From NCBI RefSeq assembly GCF_000018425.1, contig NC_010424.1, forward strand, positions 558,001 through 622,000: a stretch of 64,000 nucleotides of DNA. Direction: 5' to 3'. The notes below the pieces were generated by a model that worked only from the letters and a program-made list of their open reading frames with translations, made no database searches and was not told the DNA's origin. Position 1 is the first letter of the stretch. Each line of letters begins with the position of its first letter. This DNA comes from Candidatus Desulforudis audaxviator MP104C. GTDB taxonomy: Bacteria > Bacillota > Desulfotomaculia > Desulfotomaculales > Desulforudaceae. Of the stretch, positions 45,719 through 54,687 are shown piece by piece. The position numbers were made by a program, and so were the translations under genes.

Positions 45719-46285
45719 GTGCTGAATTTCTCCCGGGCGGCGGCGGACGGCGCCCAGTTTGTCAAAGAAGTTGAAAGGCTTAGCGGGCAACGGCTCACGA
45801 ATTGTTACCAGTGTGGCAAATGTACGGCCGGTTGCCCACTTGCTTTTTCCATGGATCTGATGCCCCACCAAGTGATCCGCCTGATCCAACTGGGACTGCG
45901 GGAGGAGGCGCTGGACAACAGGGCGGTCTGGCTCTGTTCGACCTGCGCGACCTGCAGCACCCGGTGTCCGCGGAACGTAGACCTGGCCGGGCTGATGGAT
46001 GCCCTGCGGATCATGGCCCGCCGCGAAGGGCGGACCGGGAAGGGGGCCGGCGCGGCGCTCTTTCACCACATCTTCCTGGATTCGGTGCGCCGTCACGGCC
46101 GGGCCCACGAGTTGGGCATCGGCCTAAAGCATAACTTGAGAACCGGGAAACTATTCAAGGACAGTGACCTAGCCCGCGGCCTGCTGGTCCGGGGGCGGCT
46201 CAGATTCCGCCCCTCCCGGATCAAGGGGGCGGCGGAGGTGTCCCGTATCTTCGCCGAGGTTAAACGCGTGGAGGAAGGTAAATGA
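45719..46285 (+). CDS. hdrC: heterodisulfide reductase-like subunit C
   Basis: 188 residues with two 4Fe-4S motifs, CYQCGKCTAGCPLAF and CSTCATCSTRCPRNVD. It passes electrons between the HdrA flavin subunit and HdrB. GTG 45719 with GGAGGAAACGGAG upstream is preferred over the frame opening at 45650, which begins with a low-complexity hydrophobic run. First gene of the seven-gene operon; stop overlaps hdrB (ATGA-type, 4 bp). Confidence 0.88.
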   Translation: MLNFSRAAADGAQFVKEVERLSGQRLTNCYQCGKCTAGCPLAFSMDLMPHQVIRLIQLGLREEALDNRAVWLCSTCATCSTRCPRNVDLAGLMDALRIMARREGRTGKGAGAALFHHIFLDSVRRHGRAHELGIGLKHNLRTGKLFKDSDLARGLLVRGRLRFRPSRIKGAAEVSRIFAEVKRVEEGK

Positions 46286-47133
46286 AGTACTCCTACTACG
46301 CGGGCTGTTCGCTGCACGCCACCGGCCGGGAGTTTGACCTTTCGACCCGGGCGGTGTGCGGCCGGCTGGGGATCGGACTTTCTGAAATCCCGGACTGGAA
46401 CTGCTGCGGGGCGACCTCGGCTCACAGCACCAGTCATCTGCTGGCCGTGGCACTGGCGGCCCGTAACCTGGCCCTGGCCGACGAACAGGGCACCGGCGAT
46501 GTGCTCGTGCCCTGCGCCGCCTGTTACCACCGGCTGGCGGTGGCGCGCAAGGAACTGGGGGAAGATCCCGGACTTCGGGACCAGGTGGCGCAGGTCACCG
46601 GCCGGGACTACAGCGGGCGGGTCGGCGTGCGTTCCTTGCTGGAGGTGCTGGCGGGTATGGATCCCGAACACCTGAACACGCAAATCTCACGGCCCGTAAA
46701 CGGGCTGAAAGCGGCCTGCTATTACGGCTGCCTGCTGGTTCGGCCACCGGCCGTCACGGGGTTTGACGACCCCGAAGACCCGCGGTCCATGGACGATCTG
46801 ATCCGCCTGGCCGGGGCGGAGCCGGTGCCGTGGGGTTACAAGACCGAGTGCTGCGGGGCGGCCCACGGGGTAGCGAACGAACCGGTGACGCTGAAGCTGG
46901 TGCGCGACATCCTGGAGGTGGCGCGCCGCGCCGGTGCGGACTGCCTGGTGTGCGCCTGCCCCCTCTGCCAGAACAACCTCGACGCCCGTCAGGAGCACGT
47001 GAACCGGGCCTTCGGCACGGACTTCCGCCTGCCGGTGCTGTATTTCACCCAGTTGCTCGGACTGGCCTTGGGATTTTCGGCCCGGGAACTGGGCCTGGAC
47101 AAGCATTTCGTAAAATTCGGGTTGCGAGTGTAG
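46282..47133 (+). CDS. hdrB: heterodisulfide reductase-like subunit B
   Basis: 283 residues with two CCG domains: YYAGCSLHATG, WNCCGATSAHS and CAACYHR; then CYYGCLLVRPP, ECCGAAHGVAN and CACPLCQNNL. These hold the unusual 4Fe-4S clusters that reduce disulfides. In non-methanogens the acceptor is probably not CoM-S-S-CoB; a DsrC-type trisulfide/disulfide has been proposed in related systems. Confidence 0.92.
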   Translation: MKYSYYAGCSLHATGREFDLSTRAVCGRLGIGLSEIPDWNCCGATSAHSTSHLLAVALAARNLALADEQGTGDVLVPCAACYHRLAVARKELGEDPGLRDQVAQVTGRDYSGRVGVRSLLEVLAGMDPEHLNTQISRPVNGLKAACYYGCLLVRPPAVTGFDDPEDPRSMDDLIRLAGAEPVPWGYKTECCGAAHGVANEPVTLKLVRDILEVARRAGADCLVCACPLCQNNLDARQEHVNRAFGTDFRLPVLYFTQLLGLALGFSARELGLDKHFVKFGLRV

Positions 47134-47153
47134 ACTCATTGGGAGTGTAGCCG

Positions 47154-49139
47154 ATGCCCAGAACGGGCGTGTTTGTGTGTTGGTGCGGTTCGAACATCGG
47201 CGGGGTCGTGGACTGCCCCGGGATCGCGGCCGAGGCTGCCCGGCTGCCGGGGGTGGTCTACAGCGCGGACGAAAAGTACATGTGCTCGGAGCCGGGCCAG
47301 AACAAGATCATCCAGGCCGTCCGGGAGCACCGCCTGAACCGGGTGGTGGTCGCTTCCTGCTCCCCGCGGCTCCACGAGGAGACCTTCCGCAAGGTCCTGG
47401 CACGCGCCGGGCTGAATCCGTACCTGGTGGAGATGGCCAACATCCGCGAGCACTGCACCTGGGTGCACGGACCGGAGCCGGAGCGGGCCCAGGTGAAAGC
47501 GCTCAGCCTGGTCCGGCGGGCGGTGGCCAAGGCGAACTGCCTCCAGCCGCTGTCCGGATCCAGGATTCCGGTCACCAGGCGCTGCCTGGTCATCGGTGGC
47601 GGGATCGCCGGGCTTCAGGTGGCCCTGGATGTGGCCGACGCCGGCCACGAAGTGATCCTGGTGGAAAGGGAACCGACGCTCGGCGGGAACATGGCCAAGC
47701 TGGACAAGACGTTTCCCACCCTGGATTGTTCGGCGTGCATCAGCACCCCGAAGATGGTGTCCGCGGTGTCCCATCCAAACATTCGGTTGTACACCTACGC
47801 CGAGGTCGAAAAACTGACCGGCTACATCGGCAACTTTGAGGCGACCATTCGGCAAAAGGCCCGCTACGTGGACCACGCAAAGTGCAGCGGGTGCGGCACC
47901 TGCTGGGAGAAATGCCCGGTGCGGGTGCCCAGCGAATTTAACGCCGGAATGAGCGACCGGAAAGCGATCTACATTCCTTTCCCCCAGGCCGTGCCCAACA
48001 AGCCGGTGATCGACCGGGAGAACTGCCGGTATTTCAAGACCGGCAAGTGCCGGATCTGCCAAAAACTCTGCCCGGCCGGCGCGGTGGAGTACGAGCAGGA
48101 AGAGGAAACGGCGGTCGAAAAGGTCGGGGCCGTGGTCGCCGCCACCGGCTTCAAATTGTTCGACTGGGCGCGGGTCTACGGGGAATACGGGTACGGCAGG
48201 TATCCGGACGTGATCACCGGCCTGCAGTTCGAGCGGCTGGTGAACGCGGCCGGGCCCACGGGGGGCAAGATCCGGCGCCCGTCGGACGGGGCCGTGCCGC
48301 AAACGGTGGTTTTCGTGAAGTGCGTCGGGTCACGGGACGAGGCCAAGGGCCGGGCGTACTGCTCCCGGATCTGCTGCATGTACACCGCCAAGCACGCCCT
48401 CCAGGTGCTGGAGAAGGTGGCTGGGGCCCGGGTGTTCGTGTTTTTCATGGACGTTCGCACGGCGGGCAAGGGCTACGAAGAGTTCTACCAGCGGGCCGTC
48501 CGGGAGGGCGCCGTGTACATCCGCGGGCGGGTCTCCAAGATCTACCAGGACGGCGGGCGGCTGGTGGTGAAGGGCGCAGACACTCTGCTCGGGCGGCCGG
48601 TGGAAGTGGACGCGGATCTCGTGGTGCTGGCCACGGCCGTGGAACCGGCCGCGGGGGCGGCGGCCGTGGCGCGGCTGCTGGGGATCAACGCCGACCAGGA
48701 CGGCTTCTTCCAGGAAGCGCACCCGAAACTCCGGCCGGTGGAAACCCACACCGGAGGGGTGTTTTTGGCCGGAACCTGCCAGGCGCCCAAGGACATTCCG
48801 GACACCGTGGCCCAGGCCGGCGGCGCGGCGGCGAAGGTGGCCGGACTCCTGTCCAGGGATGAGCTGGTCACCAGCCCCATGGTCTCAACGGTGAACGAGA
48901 CGCTTTGTTCCGGCTGCCTTCTATGCGTGCCGGTCTGCCCGTACCGGGCGCTGGAGGCAGGTGTGATCACCGAGCGGATCAGCGGCTACCCGGCTCGGGA
49001 ACGAACGGTGGTCAAGGTGAACACCGGCCTGTGCCAGGGCTGCGGGGCCTGCAACGCGGCCTGCCGGTCCGGAGCCATCGAGGTGCGCGGGTTCACCAAC
49101 GAGCAAATACTGGCGGAGTTGGAGGCCTTATGTCTATAA
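47154..49139 (+). CDS. hdrA: heterodisulfide reductase-like subunit A (bifurcating flavoprotein)
   Basis: 661 residues: FAD site [33 protein letters not shown], an inserted cluster [42 protein letters not shown], and two C-terminal 4Fe-4S motifs [18 protein letters not shown] and [18 protein letters not shown]. HdrA holds the flavin where electron bifurcation occurs. The C-terminal end overlaps the start of the MvhD gene by 10 bp. Confidence 0.93.
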   Translation: MPRTGVFVCWCGSNIGGVVDCPGIAAEAARLPGVVYSADEKYMCSEPGQNKIIQAVREHRLNRVVVASCSPRLHEETFRKVLARAGLNPYLVEMANIREHCTWVHGPEPERAQVKALSLVRRAVAKANCLQPLSGSRIPVTRRCLVIGGGIAGLQVALDVADAGHEVILVEREPTLGGNMAKLDKTFPTLDCSACISTPKMVSAVSHPNIRLYTYAEVEKLTGYIGNFEATIRQKARYVDHAKCSGCGTCWEKCPVRVPSEFNAGMSDRKAIYIPFPQAVPNKPVIDRENCRYFKTGKCRICQKLCPAGAVEYEQEEETAVEKVGAVVAATGFKLFDWARVYGEYGYGRYPDVITGLQFERLVNAAGPTGGKIRRPSDGAVPQTVVFVKCVGSRDEAKGRAYCSRICCMYTAKHALQVLEKVAGARVFVFFMDVRTAGKGYEEFYQRAVREGAVYIRGRVSKIYQDGGRLVVKGADTLLGRPVEVDADLVVLATAVEPAAGAAAVARLLGINADQDGFFQEAHPKLRPVETHTGGVFLAGTCQAPKDIPDTVAQAGGAAAKVAGLLSRDELVTSPMVSTVNETLCSGCLLCVPVCPYRALEAGVITERISGYPARERTVVKVNTGLCQGCGACNAACRSGAIEVRGFTNEQILAELEALCL

Positions 49140-49564
49140 GCCCTTCCCGTGAATGGGAGCCGAAGATCCTGGCGATTTTCTGCAACTGGTGCAGCTATGC
49201 CGGAGCCGACCTGGCCGGGGTGAGCCGGATGACTTATCCCCCGCACGTCAGGATCATGCGGGTGCCGTGCTCCAGCCGCGTCGATCCTGCCTTCGTCCTG
49301 CGCGCCTTCCAAAGGGGCGCGGACGGGGTCCTGATTTCCGGCTGACACCCGGGTGACTGCCACTATGTTAGTGGCAACTACCACGCCAGACGACGTTTCC
49401 TGTTGTTCAAGCGGCTTTTGGAGTACGCCGGCTTCGAGCCGAGCCGTTTTCAGCTGCATTGGATCTCGGGTTCCGAGGGGGGCAAGGTGGTGGACACGGT
49501 GCGGGAGATGACCGAACAGATCCGCGCCTTAGGCCCGAACCGGAAGATGAGGGATGACCGGTGA
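49130..49564 (+). CDS. mvhD: MvhD/FloxD-like 2Fe-2S protein, predicted selenoprotein
   Basis: ATG 49130 to TGA 49564 is 144 codons with one in-frame TGA at 49343 (residue 72). The text around it, ADGVLISG-[TGA][12 protein letters not shown], matches the MvhD block ...GCHPGDCHY..GN with the TGA exactly at the first Cys. Homology continues without a frame change ([39 protein letters not shown]). Upstream Cys are in [14 protein letters not shown] and [10 protein letters not shown]. Selenocysteine is therefore the best reading. The protein links HdrA to the electron-input module; here that module is FloxABC. Start overlaps hdrA; next gene overlaps its stop. Confidence 0.85.
49343..49375 (+). promoter_or_regulatory. 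putative bacterial SECIS element
   Basis: The TGA codon is followed after 13 nt by a perfect 7-bp stem GCCACTA/TAGTGGC (49359-49365 and 49369-49375) closing a 3-nt loop TGT. The position fits a bacterial SECIS hairpin. The loop is small, so the exact SelB-binding form needs checking. Confidence 0.6.
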
Positions 49565-50547
49565 AGCAGAGCGCCGACGAAGTGCGGCGGGAAGCCGCCA
49601 AACTGATCAAGGAAGAGCGGGTCAAATACGTCATCGGCTACGCGCCGGGCACCGACCTGGCCCGGGTCATGCCCTTTTTCGCGTCCAGTGTCCGGCAGGC
49701 CGCGAGGCTGACCTGGAACCCGTTTTGCGTGCCGAGCCTGGTAAAATACCTGTTGGACCACCGTTACGCCGACACCCGCCTGGCCGTGTTTATCAAGGGG
49801 TGCGACAGCCGGGGCTTGAACCGGATTCTTTCAGACCGCCAGTTTCCCCGGGAGCGGTTGGTAGCGCTGGGGCTGCCGTGCGGCGGCATGCTGGACCGGG
49901 CCAAGGTGCTGGCGGTGGTGGCCCCGGATACCGAACTGGTGGCGGTGGAGGACTGGGGCGACGGGTACGTTTTAACCACCGGCCGGGGCGCCTTCGAGTT
50001 CCCCAAGCGGGATTACCTGCTGGCCAAGTGCCTGGAGTGCGAGCACAACGTGCCGCTGACGGCCGACAGATTGATCGGACCGGTAGTACCCTCGCCGGCG
50101 GTGCCCGGCGGCGACCGCTTCGCGGCGGTGAAGCGGCTGGAGTCTCTGGAGCCGGCAGCCAGGAGCGCGTTCTGGGAGCGCCGGTTCGCCCGGTGCCTGC
50201 GCTGCTACGCCTGCCGCAACGCCTGCCCGGCCTGCAACTGCAAGGAGTGTTCCTTTGAACAGGCCGTGCCGGGGTGGCAGCAGGGGGCGTGTTGGATCAG
50301 CAAGCGGACCAATCCCGGTCAAAACGGCTTTTTTCACCTGATGCGGATGATGCACGTCGCCGGCCGGTGCGTCGACTGCGGCGAATGCGGCCGGGTCTGC
50401 CCGGTGAGCATCCCCCTGCGCGAATTATACCGCAAGGTGCAAAAGGACGCGCAGGAGTTGTTCGGATGGGCGGCCGCCGGGGTGAGCCCGGAAGAAACGC
50501 CGCTTTTGAGCAGGTATGAAGAGGCCGACCCCGACGAGTTCAAATAG
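49561..50547 (+). CDS. floxC: FloxC-like 4Fe-4S dicluster protein
   Basis: 328 residues. The N-terminal about 150 residues resemble the F420 hydrogenase-beta/FrhB N-terminal region (AVFIKGCDSRGLNRIL). Cysteines follow: AKCLECEHNVP, CLRCYACRNACPACNCKECSF, and CVDCGECGRVCPVSIPL. Overlaps mvhD by 4 bp (GTG start). Member of the Flox electron-input module. Confidence 0.78.
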   Translation: MKQSADEVRREAAKLIKEERVKYVIGYAPGTDLARVMPFFASSVRQAARLTWNPFCVPSLVKYLLDHRYADTRLAVFIKGCDSRGLNRILSDRQFPRERLVALGLPCGGMLDRAKVLAVVAPDTELVAVEDWGDGYVLTTGRGAFEFPKRDYLLAKCLECEHNVPLTADRLIGPVVPSPAVPGGDRFAAVKRLESLEPAARSAFWERRFARCLRCYACRNACPACNCKECSFEQAVPGWQQGACWISKRTNPGQNGFFHLMRMMHVAGRCVDCGECGRVCPVSIPLRELYRKVQKDAQELFGWAAAGVSPEETPLLSRYEEADPDEFK

Positions 50548-50572
50548 GGTTTCAAGAGGTGTGAGAAAACCC

Positions 50573-51601
50573 GTGACTGCAGCCAGGGTCTTAGCTGGCG
50601 GGCGGATGGTACCGCTCCTGGACCGGATCGCGCAGAAATACCGCTTGATGGCCCCCGTGAGGGAGGACGGCGTACTCCTTTACCGTCGGGTGGATGGAGG
50701 CGGGGAGGTATGTCTGGATTTCGGCCTGCCGCTGGTACCGCCGAAGACGCACTTTTTCCCCCAGACCGAACTGCTTTTCAGCTATGCCGCGGCCGACGGC
50801 CTGGAACTCAAGGAGCCGTCCGGGATACCGGCAAGCGTTCTATTCGGGGTCCGGCCCTGCGACCTGCGGGGATTCACAACTCTGGACCCGGTTTTCAACG
50901 GCCGGTTCCGGGACGCCTACTACCTGGATAAACGCGAGAACACGACCGTTGTGGGCCTGAGCTGCACCGAGGTGCGGCCGGAGTGTTTTTGCGGGGCGTA
51001 CGGCGGTTCTCCGGTGGACGGGCAGGGAGCAGACCTCATGCTCACCCGGGTTGGTGAGTCCTACCTGGCCGAAATCCTAACCCCGAAGGGTGAGCAGTTG
51101 GTCCGCCGTTGCGGCGAGTTCTTCCTACCGGAAGGCGCCGAGGAGTTTGTCCGGGCGAAGGCCGCCCTGGGCCGCGAACTGGAGGCCCGGTTCAGCCGCC
51201 GGGTGGACCTGGAGGGCGTGAAGGACAAGGCGGCTGCGCTGTTCGAGAGTTCCTACTGGAGAAAACTGGCCTACCGCTGCCTGGGCTGCGGGATCTGCAC
51301 CTACCTTTGCCCGACCTGCCACTGCTTCGACATCGTCGACGAGGACCGCGGTGACCAAACCGGTACCCGTTGGCGCTGCTGGGATTCCTGCATGTTTCGA
51401 GACTTCACGCTGCACACCAGCGGTCACAACCCGCGGGGTTCGAAAATGGAGCGGGTGCGTAACCGTTTCCTGCACAAGCTCTCCTACCACCTGGACCGTC
51501 ACGGCCTGCCCGGGTGCGTCGGCTGCGGGCGCTGCATCGCCGCCTGCCCGGTGAACATCGACATCACCAGGGTGATTGCCGAGATCAAGGAGGTGGAATA
51601 G
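50573..51601 (+). CDS. floxB: FloxB-like 4Fe-4S protein (AsrA/HydB-like)
   Basis: 342 residues: the N-terminal domain is as in sulfite reductase AsrA and hydrogenase beta subunits (VLFGVRPCDLRGFTTLDPVF, GLSCTEVRPECFCGAYGG). Two 4Fe-4S motifs follow: CLGCGICTYLCPTCHCFD and CVGCGRCIAACPVNID. WRCWDSCMFRDFTLHTSGHN is typical of the family. GTG 50573 is chosen; GTG 50561 is too near the ribosome site. Confidence 0.8.
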   Translation: MTAARVLAGGRMVPLLDRIAQKYRLMAPVREDGVLLYRRVDGGGEVCLDFGLPLVPPKTHFFPQTELLFSYAAADGLELKEPSGIPASVLFGVRPCDLRGFTTLDPVFNGRFRDAYYLDKRENTTVVGLSCTEVRPECFCGAYGGSPVDGQGADLMLTRVGESYLAEILTPKGEQLVRRCGEFFLPEGAEEFVRAKAALGRELEARFSRRVDLEGVKDKAAALFESSYWRKLAYRCLGCGICTYLCPTCHCFDIVDEDRGDQTGTRWRCWDSCMFRDFTLHTSGHNPRGSKMERVRNRFLHKLSYHLDRHGLPGCVGCGRCIAACPVNIDITRVIAEIKEVE

Positions 51602-52447
51602 GTGAGCGGCGAGCGCAATCCACTGCTGCCCTACCGGGCCACTATCCAGGATATCATCCCGGAAACGAGCGACGTAAAGACTTTCCGGATCACCCTGGAC
51701 AACCCGCGGGCGGCGGCAGGTTGGCGCCACGAGCCCGGACAGTTGGCTATGCTCTCGGTGTTCGGCGTGGGGGAGGCCATGTTCTCGATCAGCTCGACGC
51801 CCACCCGGCGCGATTTCCTGGAGTTCAGCATCAAGCGGATGGGCAGGCTCACCCGGGCGCTGCACGAAATGGAGGCCGGGGGGCGGATTGGGGTGCGCGG
51901 GCCTTACGGGAACCACTTCCCGTATGAGAAGTTCCAGGGCAAGGACCTGTTGTTTGTGGGCGGCGGGATCGGAATGGCGCCCCTGCGTTCGCTGATCGAC
52001 TTCGTCCTGGAGGCGGAAAACCGCCACAGGTACGGCCGCGTGGAAATCCTCTACGGGGCGCGTTCGTACGACGACCTCTGCTTTAAAAGCCGGCTGCTGG
52101 ACGGCTGGCACAAGGAACCCAACACAGTGGTGTACAGCACCATCGACCGGGCGGAGGCGAGATGGACCGGCCACGTCGGCTTCGTGCCGGCCTACCTGGA
52201 GAAAGTCGCCCCGAGCCCGGAAAACAAGTGCGCCGTTTTGTGCGGCCCGCCGGTGATGATCAGATTCGTGTTGGAGGTCCTGAAAAAGCTGGGGTTTGCG
52301 GATGATCAGATTTACTCGACGCTGGAGCTGCGGATGAAGTGCGGCGTGGGCAAGTGCGGCCGCTGCAACATCGGCGCAAAGCTCGTGTGCCTGGACGGGC
52401 CGGTGTTCAGCATGGCCGAGATCGGCAAACTACCACCCGAGTTCTAA
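51602..52447 (+). CDS. floxA: FloxA-like FAD/NAD(P)H-binding subunit
   Basis: 281 residues: FAD domain (HEPGQLAMLSVFGVGEAMFS, ISSTP), pyridine-nucleotide domain (LFVGGGIGMAPLRSLIDFVL, LCGPPVMIRFVL) and a C-terminal [2Fe-2S] site (MKCGVGKCGRCNIGAKLVC). It oxidises NAD(P)H for the complex. GTG 51602 directly follows the floxB stop, with AAGGAGGTG upstream. Last gene of the operon. Confidence 0.85.
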   Translation: MSGERNPLLPYRATIQDIIPETSDVKTFRITLDNPRAAAGWRHEPGQLAMLSVFGVGEAMFSISSTPTRRDFLEFSIKRMGRLTRALHEMEAGGRIGVRGPYGNHFPYEKFQGKDLLFVGGGIGMAPLRSLIDFVLEAENRHRYGRVEILYGARSYDDLCFKSRLLDGWHKEPNTVVYSTIDRAEARWTGHVGFVPAYLEKVAPSPENKCAVLCGPPVMIRFVLEVLKKLGFADDQIYSTLELRMKCGVGKCGRCNIGAKLVCLDGPVFSMAEIGKLPPEF

Positions 52448-52542
52448 GAACGGCACGGTCATCCCGTCATCCATACCGACTAGCCTACTCCTGTAGAAAA
52501 AATCAATGCGGGATTCGCGGCTCGCGGCGGCCCCAAGCAGGA

Positions 52543-53430
52543 TCACGTGCCGCGGCTGATTTCCCGGAATTCTCCGCGTAAAAGATTCGGCGGCCGCTTA
52601 GCAGCGATGACTTCTCCACCGGCCTGGATCCCCCCGCCGGCCCGGATTATTCTGCCGGCCTGGATCCCCCCGCCGGCTTCGATATCCTCGTCGGCATGAA
52701 TGTCCACACCGGCCCGGATGTGCCTGACGGTCTTGATATTCCCGCCGGCCTGGATATTTTTGCCGGCCCAGATGGCCCAGCCGGCCTTGATGTCCTCGCC
52801 GGCTTGGAGGTCCCCACCGGCCTGGATACTTTCGCCGGCCTCGATGTTCTCGCCGGCCTGAATGCACCCGCCGGCCTGGACGCTCGCGCCGGCTCGGATG
52901 CGCTCGCCGACCAGAACACCACCGACCTCGATTTCCCCGCCGGCCTGGATGCTTTCGCCGGCTTCGACGTCCTGGCTGGCGAGGATTTCCCCGCCGGCTT
53001 GGATGCTTTCGCCGACCTTGATATTTCCACCGGCCCGGACGTTCTCGCCGGTCCGGATATTCTCGCCGGTGAGGGTACCGCCGGCCTCGATGTCCTTGCC
53101 GGCCTGGATGTCCTTGCCGGCCTGGATGTCCTTGCCCGCCTGGATTCCCCCGCCGACCAAGAGCGACTTGGCGGCCTTGATCGAGCTTTTTGCAACAAGC
53201 GAGCCCGCGAAAAACAAGTTCTCAACGACCAAATCCTCGATCTCCATAACGGCGCTCGTGAGGCCTGCTTCCCGCATCAACCAGACCGCCCAATCAGCAC
53301 GGTCTTCCACAGCCAACATGTCCAAAACGGCCTGGTATTCTGCGCCGCACGGGAAGCGATCCCTGAACGTCTTCAGCATCTCGGCGGGGGCTTCTCTTTC
53401 AAGGAGCCATTCCGTCGTGATAATCGTCAC
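52543..53430 (-). CDS. hexapeptide-repeat beta-helix protein
   Basis: 295 residues. A unique N-terminal domain (about 1-85: TTEWLLEREAPAEMLKTFRD, DWAVWLMREAG) precedes about 30 six-residue repeats of the type x-x-I-x-A-G (GKDIQAGKDIQAGKDIEAGG and so on) up to about 280. The spacing suggests a left-handed beta-helix, built from near-identical 18-bp DNA units. No signal peptide. Function unknown; could be a structural, scaffold or polymer-forming protein (inference). AAGGAGG lies 8 bp before ATG 53430. Confidence 0.75.
   Translation of the reverse strand: MTIITTEWLLEREAPAEMLKTFRDRFPCGAEYQAVLDMLAVEDRADWAVWLMREAGLTSAVMEIEDLVVENLFFAGSLVAKSSIKAAKSLLVGGGIQAGKDIQAGKDIQAGKDIEAGGTLTGENIRTGENVRAGGNIKVGESIQAGGEILASQDVEAGESIQAGGEIEVGGVLVGERIRAGASVQAGGCIQAGENIEAGESIQAGGDLQAGEDIKAGWAIWAGKNIQAGGNIKTVRHIRAGVDIHADEDIEAGGGIQAGRIIRAGGGIQAGGEVIAAKRPPNLLRGEFREISRGT
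52615..53165. repeat. 18-bp tandem repeats in the beta-helix gene
   Basis: About 30 units related to GCCGGCCTGGATGTCCTT lie in tandem. Three consecutive units near 53098-53150 are identical, a sign of recent expansion. Confidence 0.85.
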
Positions 53431-53700
53431 TATTTTTCCTCCTTAAAATTCTGGATCCCGGGGTCAGGTGTCTAAATTGAGCAAAAAAGAGCGGCAGATT
53501 TGAATGGTGTCGGAGAACCCCAGCAGCGCTTGCAAAAAAATAGTTAACACTTATTAAAATTTTTGTTATTGTTTTCGCAGACACACCACAACTATCAGAC
53601 CGCTATATGACAAAGACGCTGGGTGAAAAGAAGAGAACTTTGGCTCTAGAGTTTATATGTATGGTAAAGTTTAGTCAAGAGGTAAGGGGCGGATGCTGTG
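53431..53700. other. AT-richer intergenic region
   Basis: 270 bp with no gene between divergently transcribed genes. AT-rich boxes (TTATATGTATGGTAAAGT near 53653-53672) may hold promoters, but none is near consensus. Confidence 0.4.
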
Positions 53701-54156
53701 ATGAGCCGGCTGGATTACCCGGTTTTCAGCGTACCGAGCTTGGAGGCGTTTCTGGCCCGGCTTACGCCTGAGATTGAGGCGGTGGATCACCACTGGCTGA
53801 TAGAGACCGTGGGGCTCTCGGAAAAGGAGGCCGGTCCACTTATTGCGGGGCTTTGTATCCTGGGTTTTGCGGAGCCGAATGGGCGCCTTACCGCCGAGGG
53901 GAGGTTATTGGCCGCCTCCGACACGCGGGGCACGGCTTTCGGGCGAGCATGCGCCAGAGTGTACGCCGAGATGCTCGATTCTCTCCTGCAACACGAGGAG
54001 TTCCATACGGACCATGTGCACCAGTTCCTGAGTCAACGCGGGATCAAGCACATGAAAGAGCGCCAGAAGACGGCGCTGGTGTTTAGATTTCTGGTATTGA
54101 ACAGCGACCGCGAGGACTTGATAAGACGTTACAGCACGAAGAAGTGTTTCGCTTAG
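53701..54156 (+). CDS. winged-helix-like protein of unknown function
   Basis: 151 residues: SVPSLEAFLARLTPEIEAVD, HHWLIETVGLSEKEAGPLIA, GLCILGFAEPNGRLTAEGRL form a winged-helix-like start as in DUF5343-type proteins. A helical C-terminal part follows (FGRACARVYAEMLDSLLQ, KTALVFRFLVLNSDREDLI). Downstream sequence to 54238 is non-coding. Function unknown; a regulator is possible. Confidence 0.6.
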   Translation: MSRLDYPVFSVPSLEAFLARLTPEIEAVDHHWLIETVGLSEKEAGPLIAGLCILGFAEPNGRLTAEGRLLAASDTRGTAFGRACARVYAEMLDSLLQHEEFHTDHVHQFLSQRGIKHMKERQKTALVFRFLVLNSDREDLIRRYSTKKCFA

Positions 54157-54238
54157 AGAGAATGCGCTCAGCGGAGCATGAGCAAAAAGCCCAGAGCCTG
54201 CAGGGCGAAGCCGACGCGAAAAAGAGACTCCCTGGCAA

Positions 54239-54487
54239 TCACGGACGGACGCTCCCCAAAACGGTTTGATCAGCCGGTTCGCTGTCTCTCTCCAATCCTC
54301 CTTCTCCGGCGCTCAACTTCACCATGAAAGGGTAATCCTTATGAGTAGTGGTCACCACGATCACAATTGTGGTTGGGCTATACTTGTTGCCCACATCGTT
54401 TTGAACGACGACGGCGGGCCGACAGCCCGCCTGCTCACTTCCCCGCGCCGGGTTAAAGTCCGTCAGGAAGACACCGCCACGCTTAAT
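54239..54487 (-). pseudogene. MazF/PemK-like toxin gene, 3'-degenerate
   Basis: The frame reads IKRGGVFLTDFNPARGSEQA, then RPAVVVQNDVGNKYSPTTIV, the MazF beta-barrel start. After GGLERD the usual DSvillEQiRTiDk block is missing and the frame stops early (82 residues instead of about 115). There is no ATG/GTG/TTG; an ATT after GCGGAGGTG would be the start. Probably inactive. Confidence 0.6.
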
Positions 54488-54687
54488 CTCTGCCGCGAAA
54501 CACCTCCGCTTGCAGCGGAAGGAAAAGCTCAGCGTCCGCTTTGTGAAGCTCGGCCATCTCAAGATAGCCTTGCCTGAGCCTGACCTCCAGTTCCTCCTGC
54601 TCCGCACGCCGCAGCAGCTCGGCTACAGCGCCGCTTCTGCTAGGCACGGAGATGCCCTTCAGGCGCGCGGCCCGGGTTATGGGTTTT
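54483..54687 (-). pseudogene. MazE-like antitoxin, 5'-truncated
   Basis: The minus-strand frame SGAVAELLRRAEQEELEVRL, RQGYLEMAELHKADAELFLP, QAEVFRGRD and stop is the helical tail of a ribbon-helix-helix MazE-type antitoxin. It overlaps the toxin start by 5 bp, as intact pairs do. Its DNA-binding N-terminus is missing where the ISLre2 sequence begins. Confidence 0.55.

Noticed and set aside
47136-48302. 388-codon minus-strand open frame opposite hdrA
   Set aside because: High-GC shadow; composition is His/Pro/Arg-rich without domains, while hdrA has full family motifs.
49130-49345. mvhD as a truncated 71-residue pseudogene
   Set aside because: Homology continues in frame after the TGA and the TGA replaces a conserved Cys with a hairpin behind it, so recoding is the simpler reading.
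52615-53165. Possible CRISPR array (regular repeats)
   Set aside because: The 18-bp units are contiguous with no unique spacers, and they translate into a regular hexapeptide protein with a good start site.
52696-53475. Long + strand open frame opposite the beta-helix gene
   Set aside because: It is the antisense shadow of the repeats; its DVLAGLDVLAGL pattern comes from the same 18-bp unit and it lacks a ribosome site.
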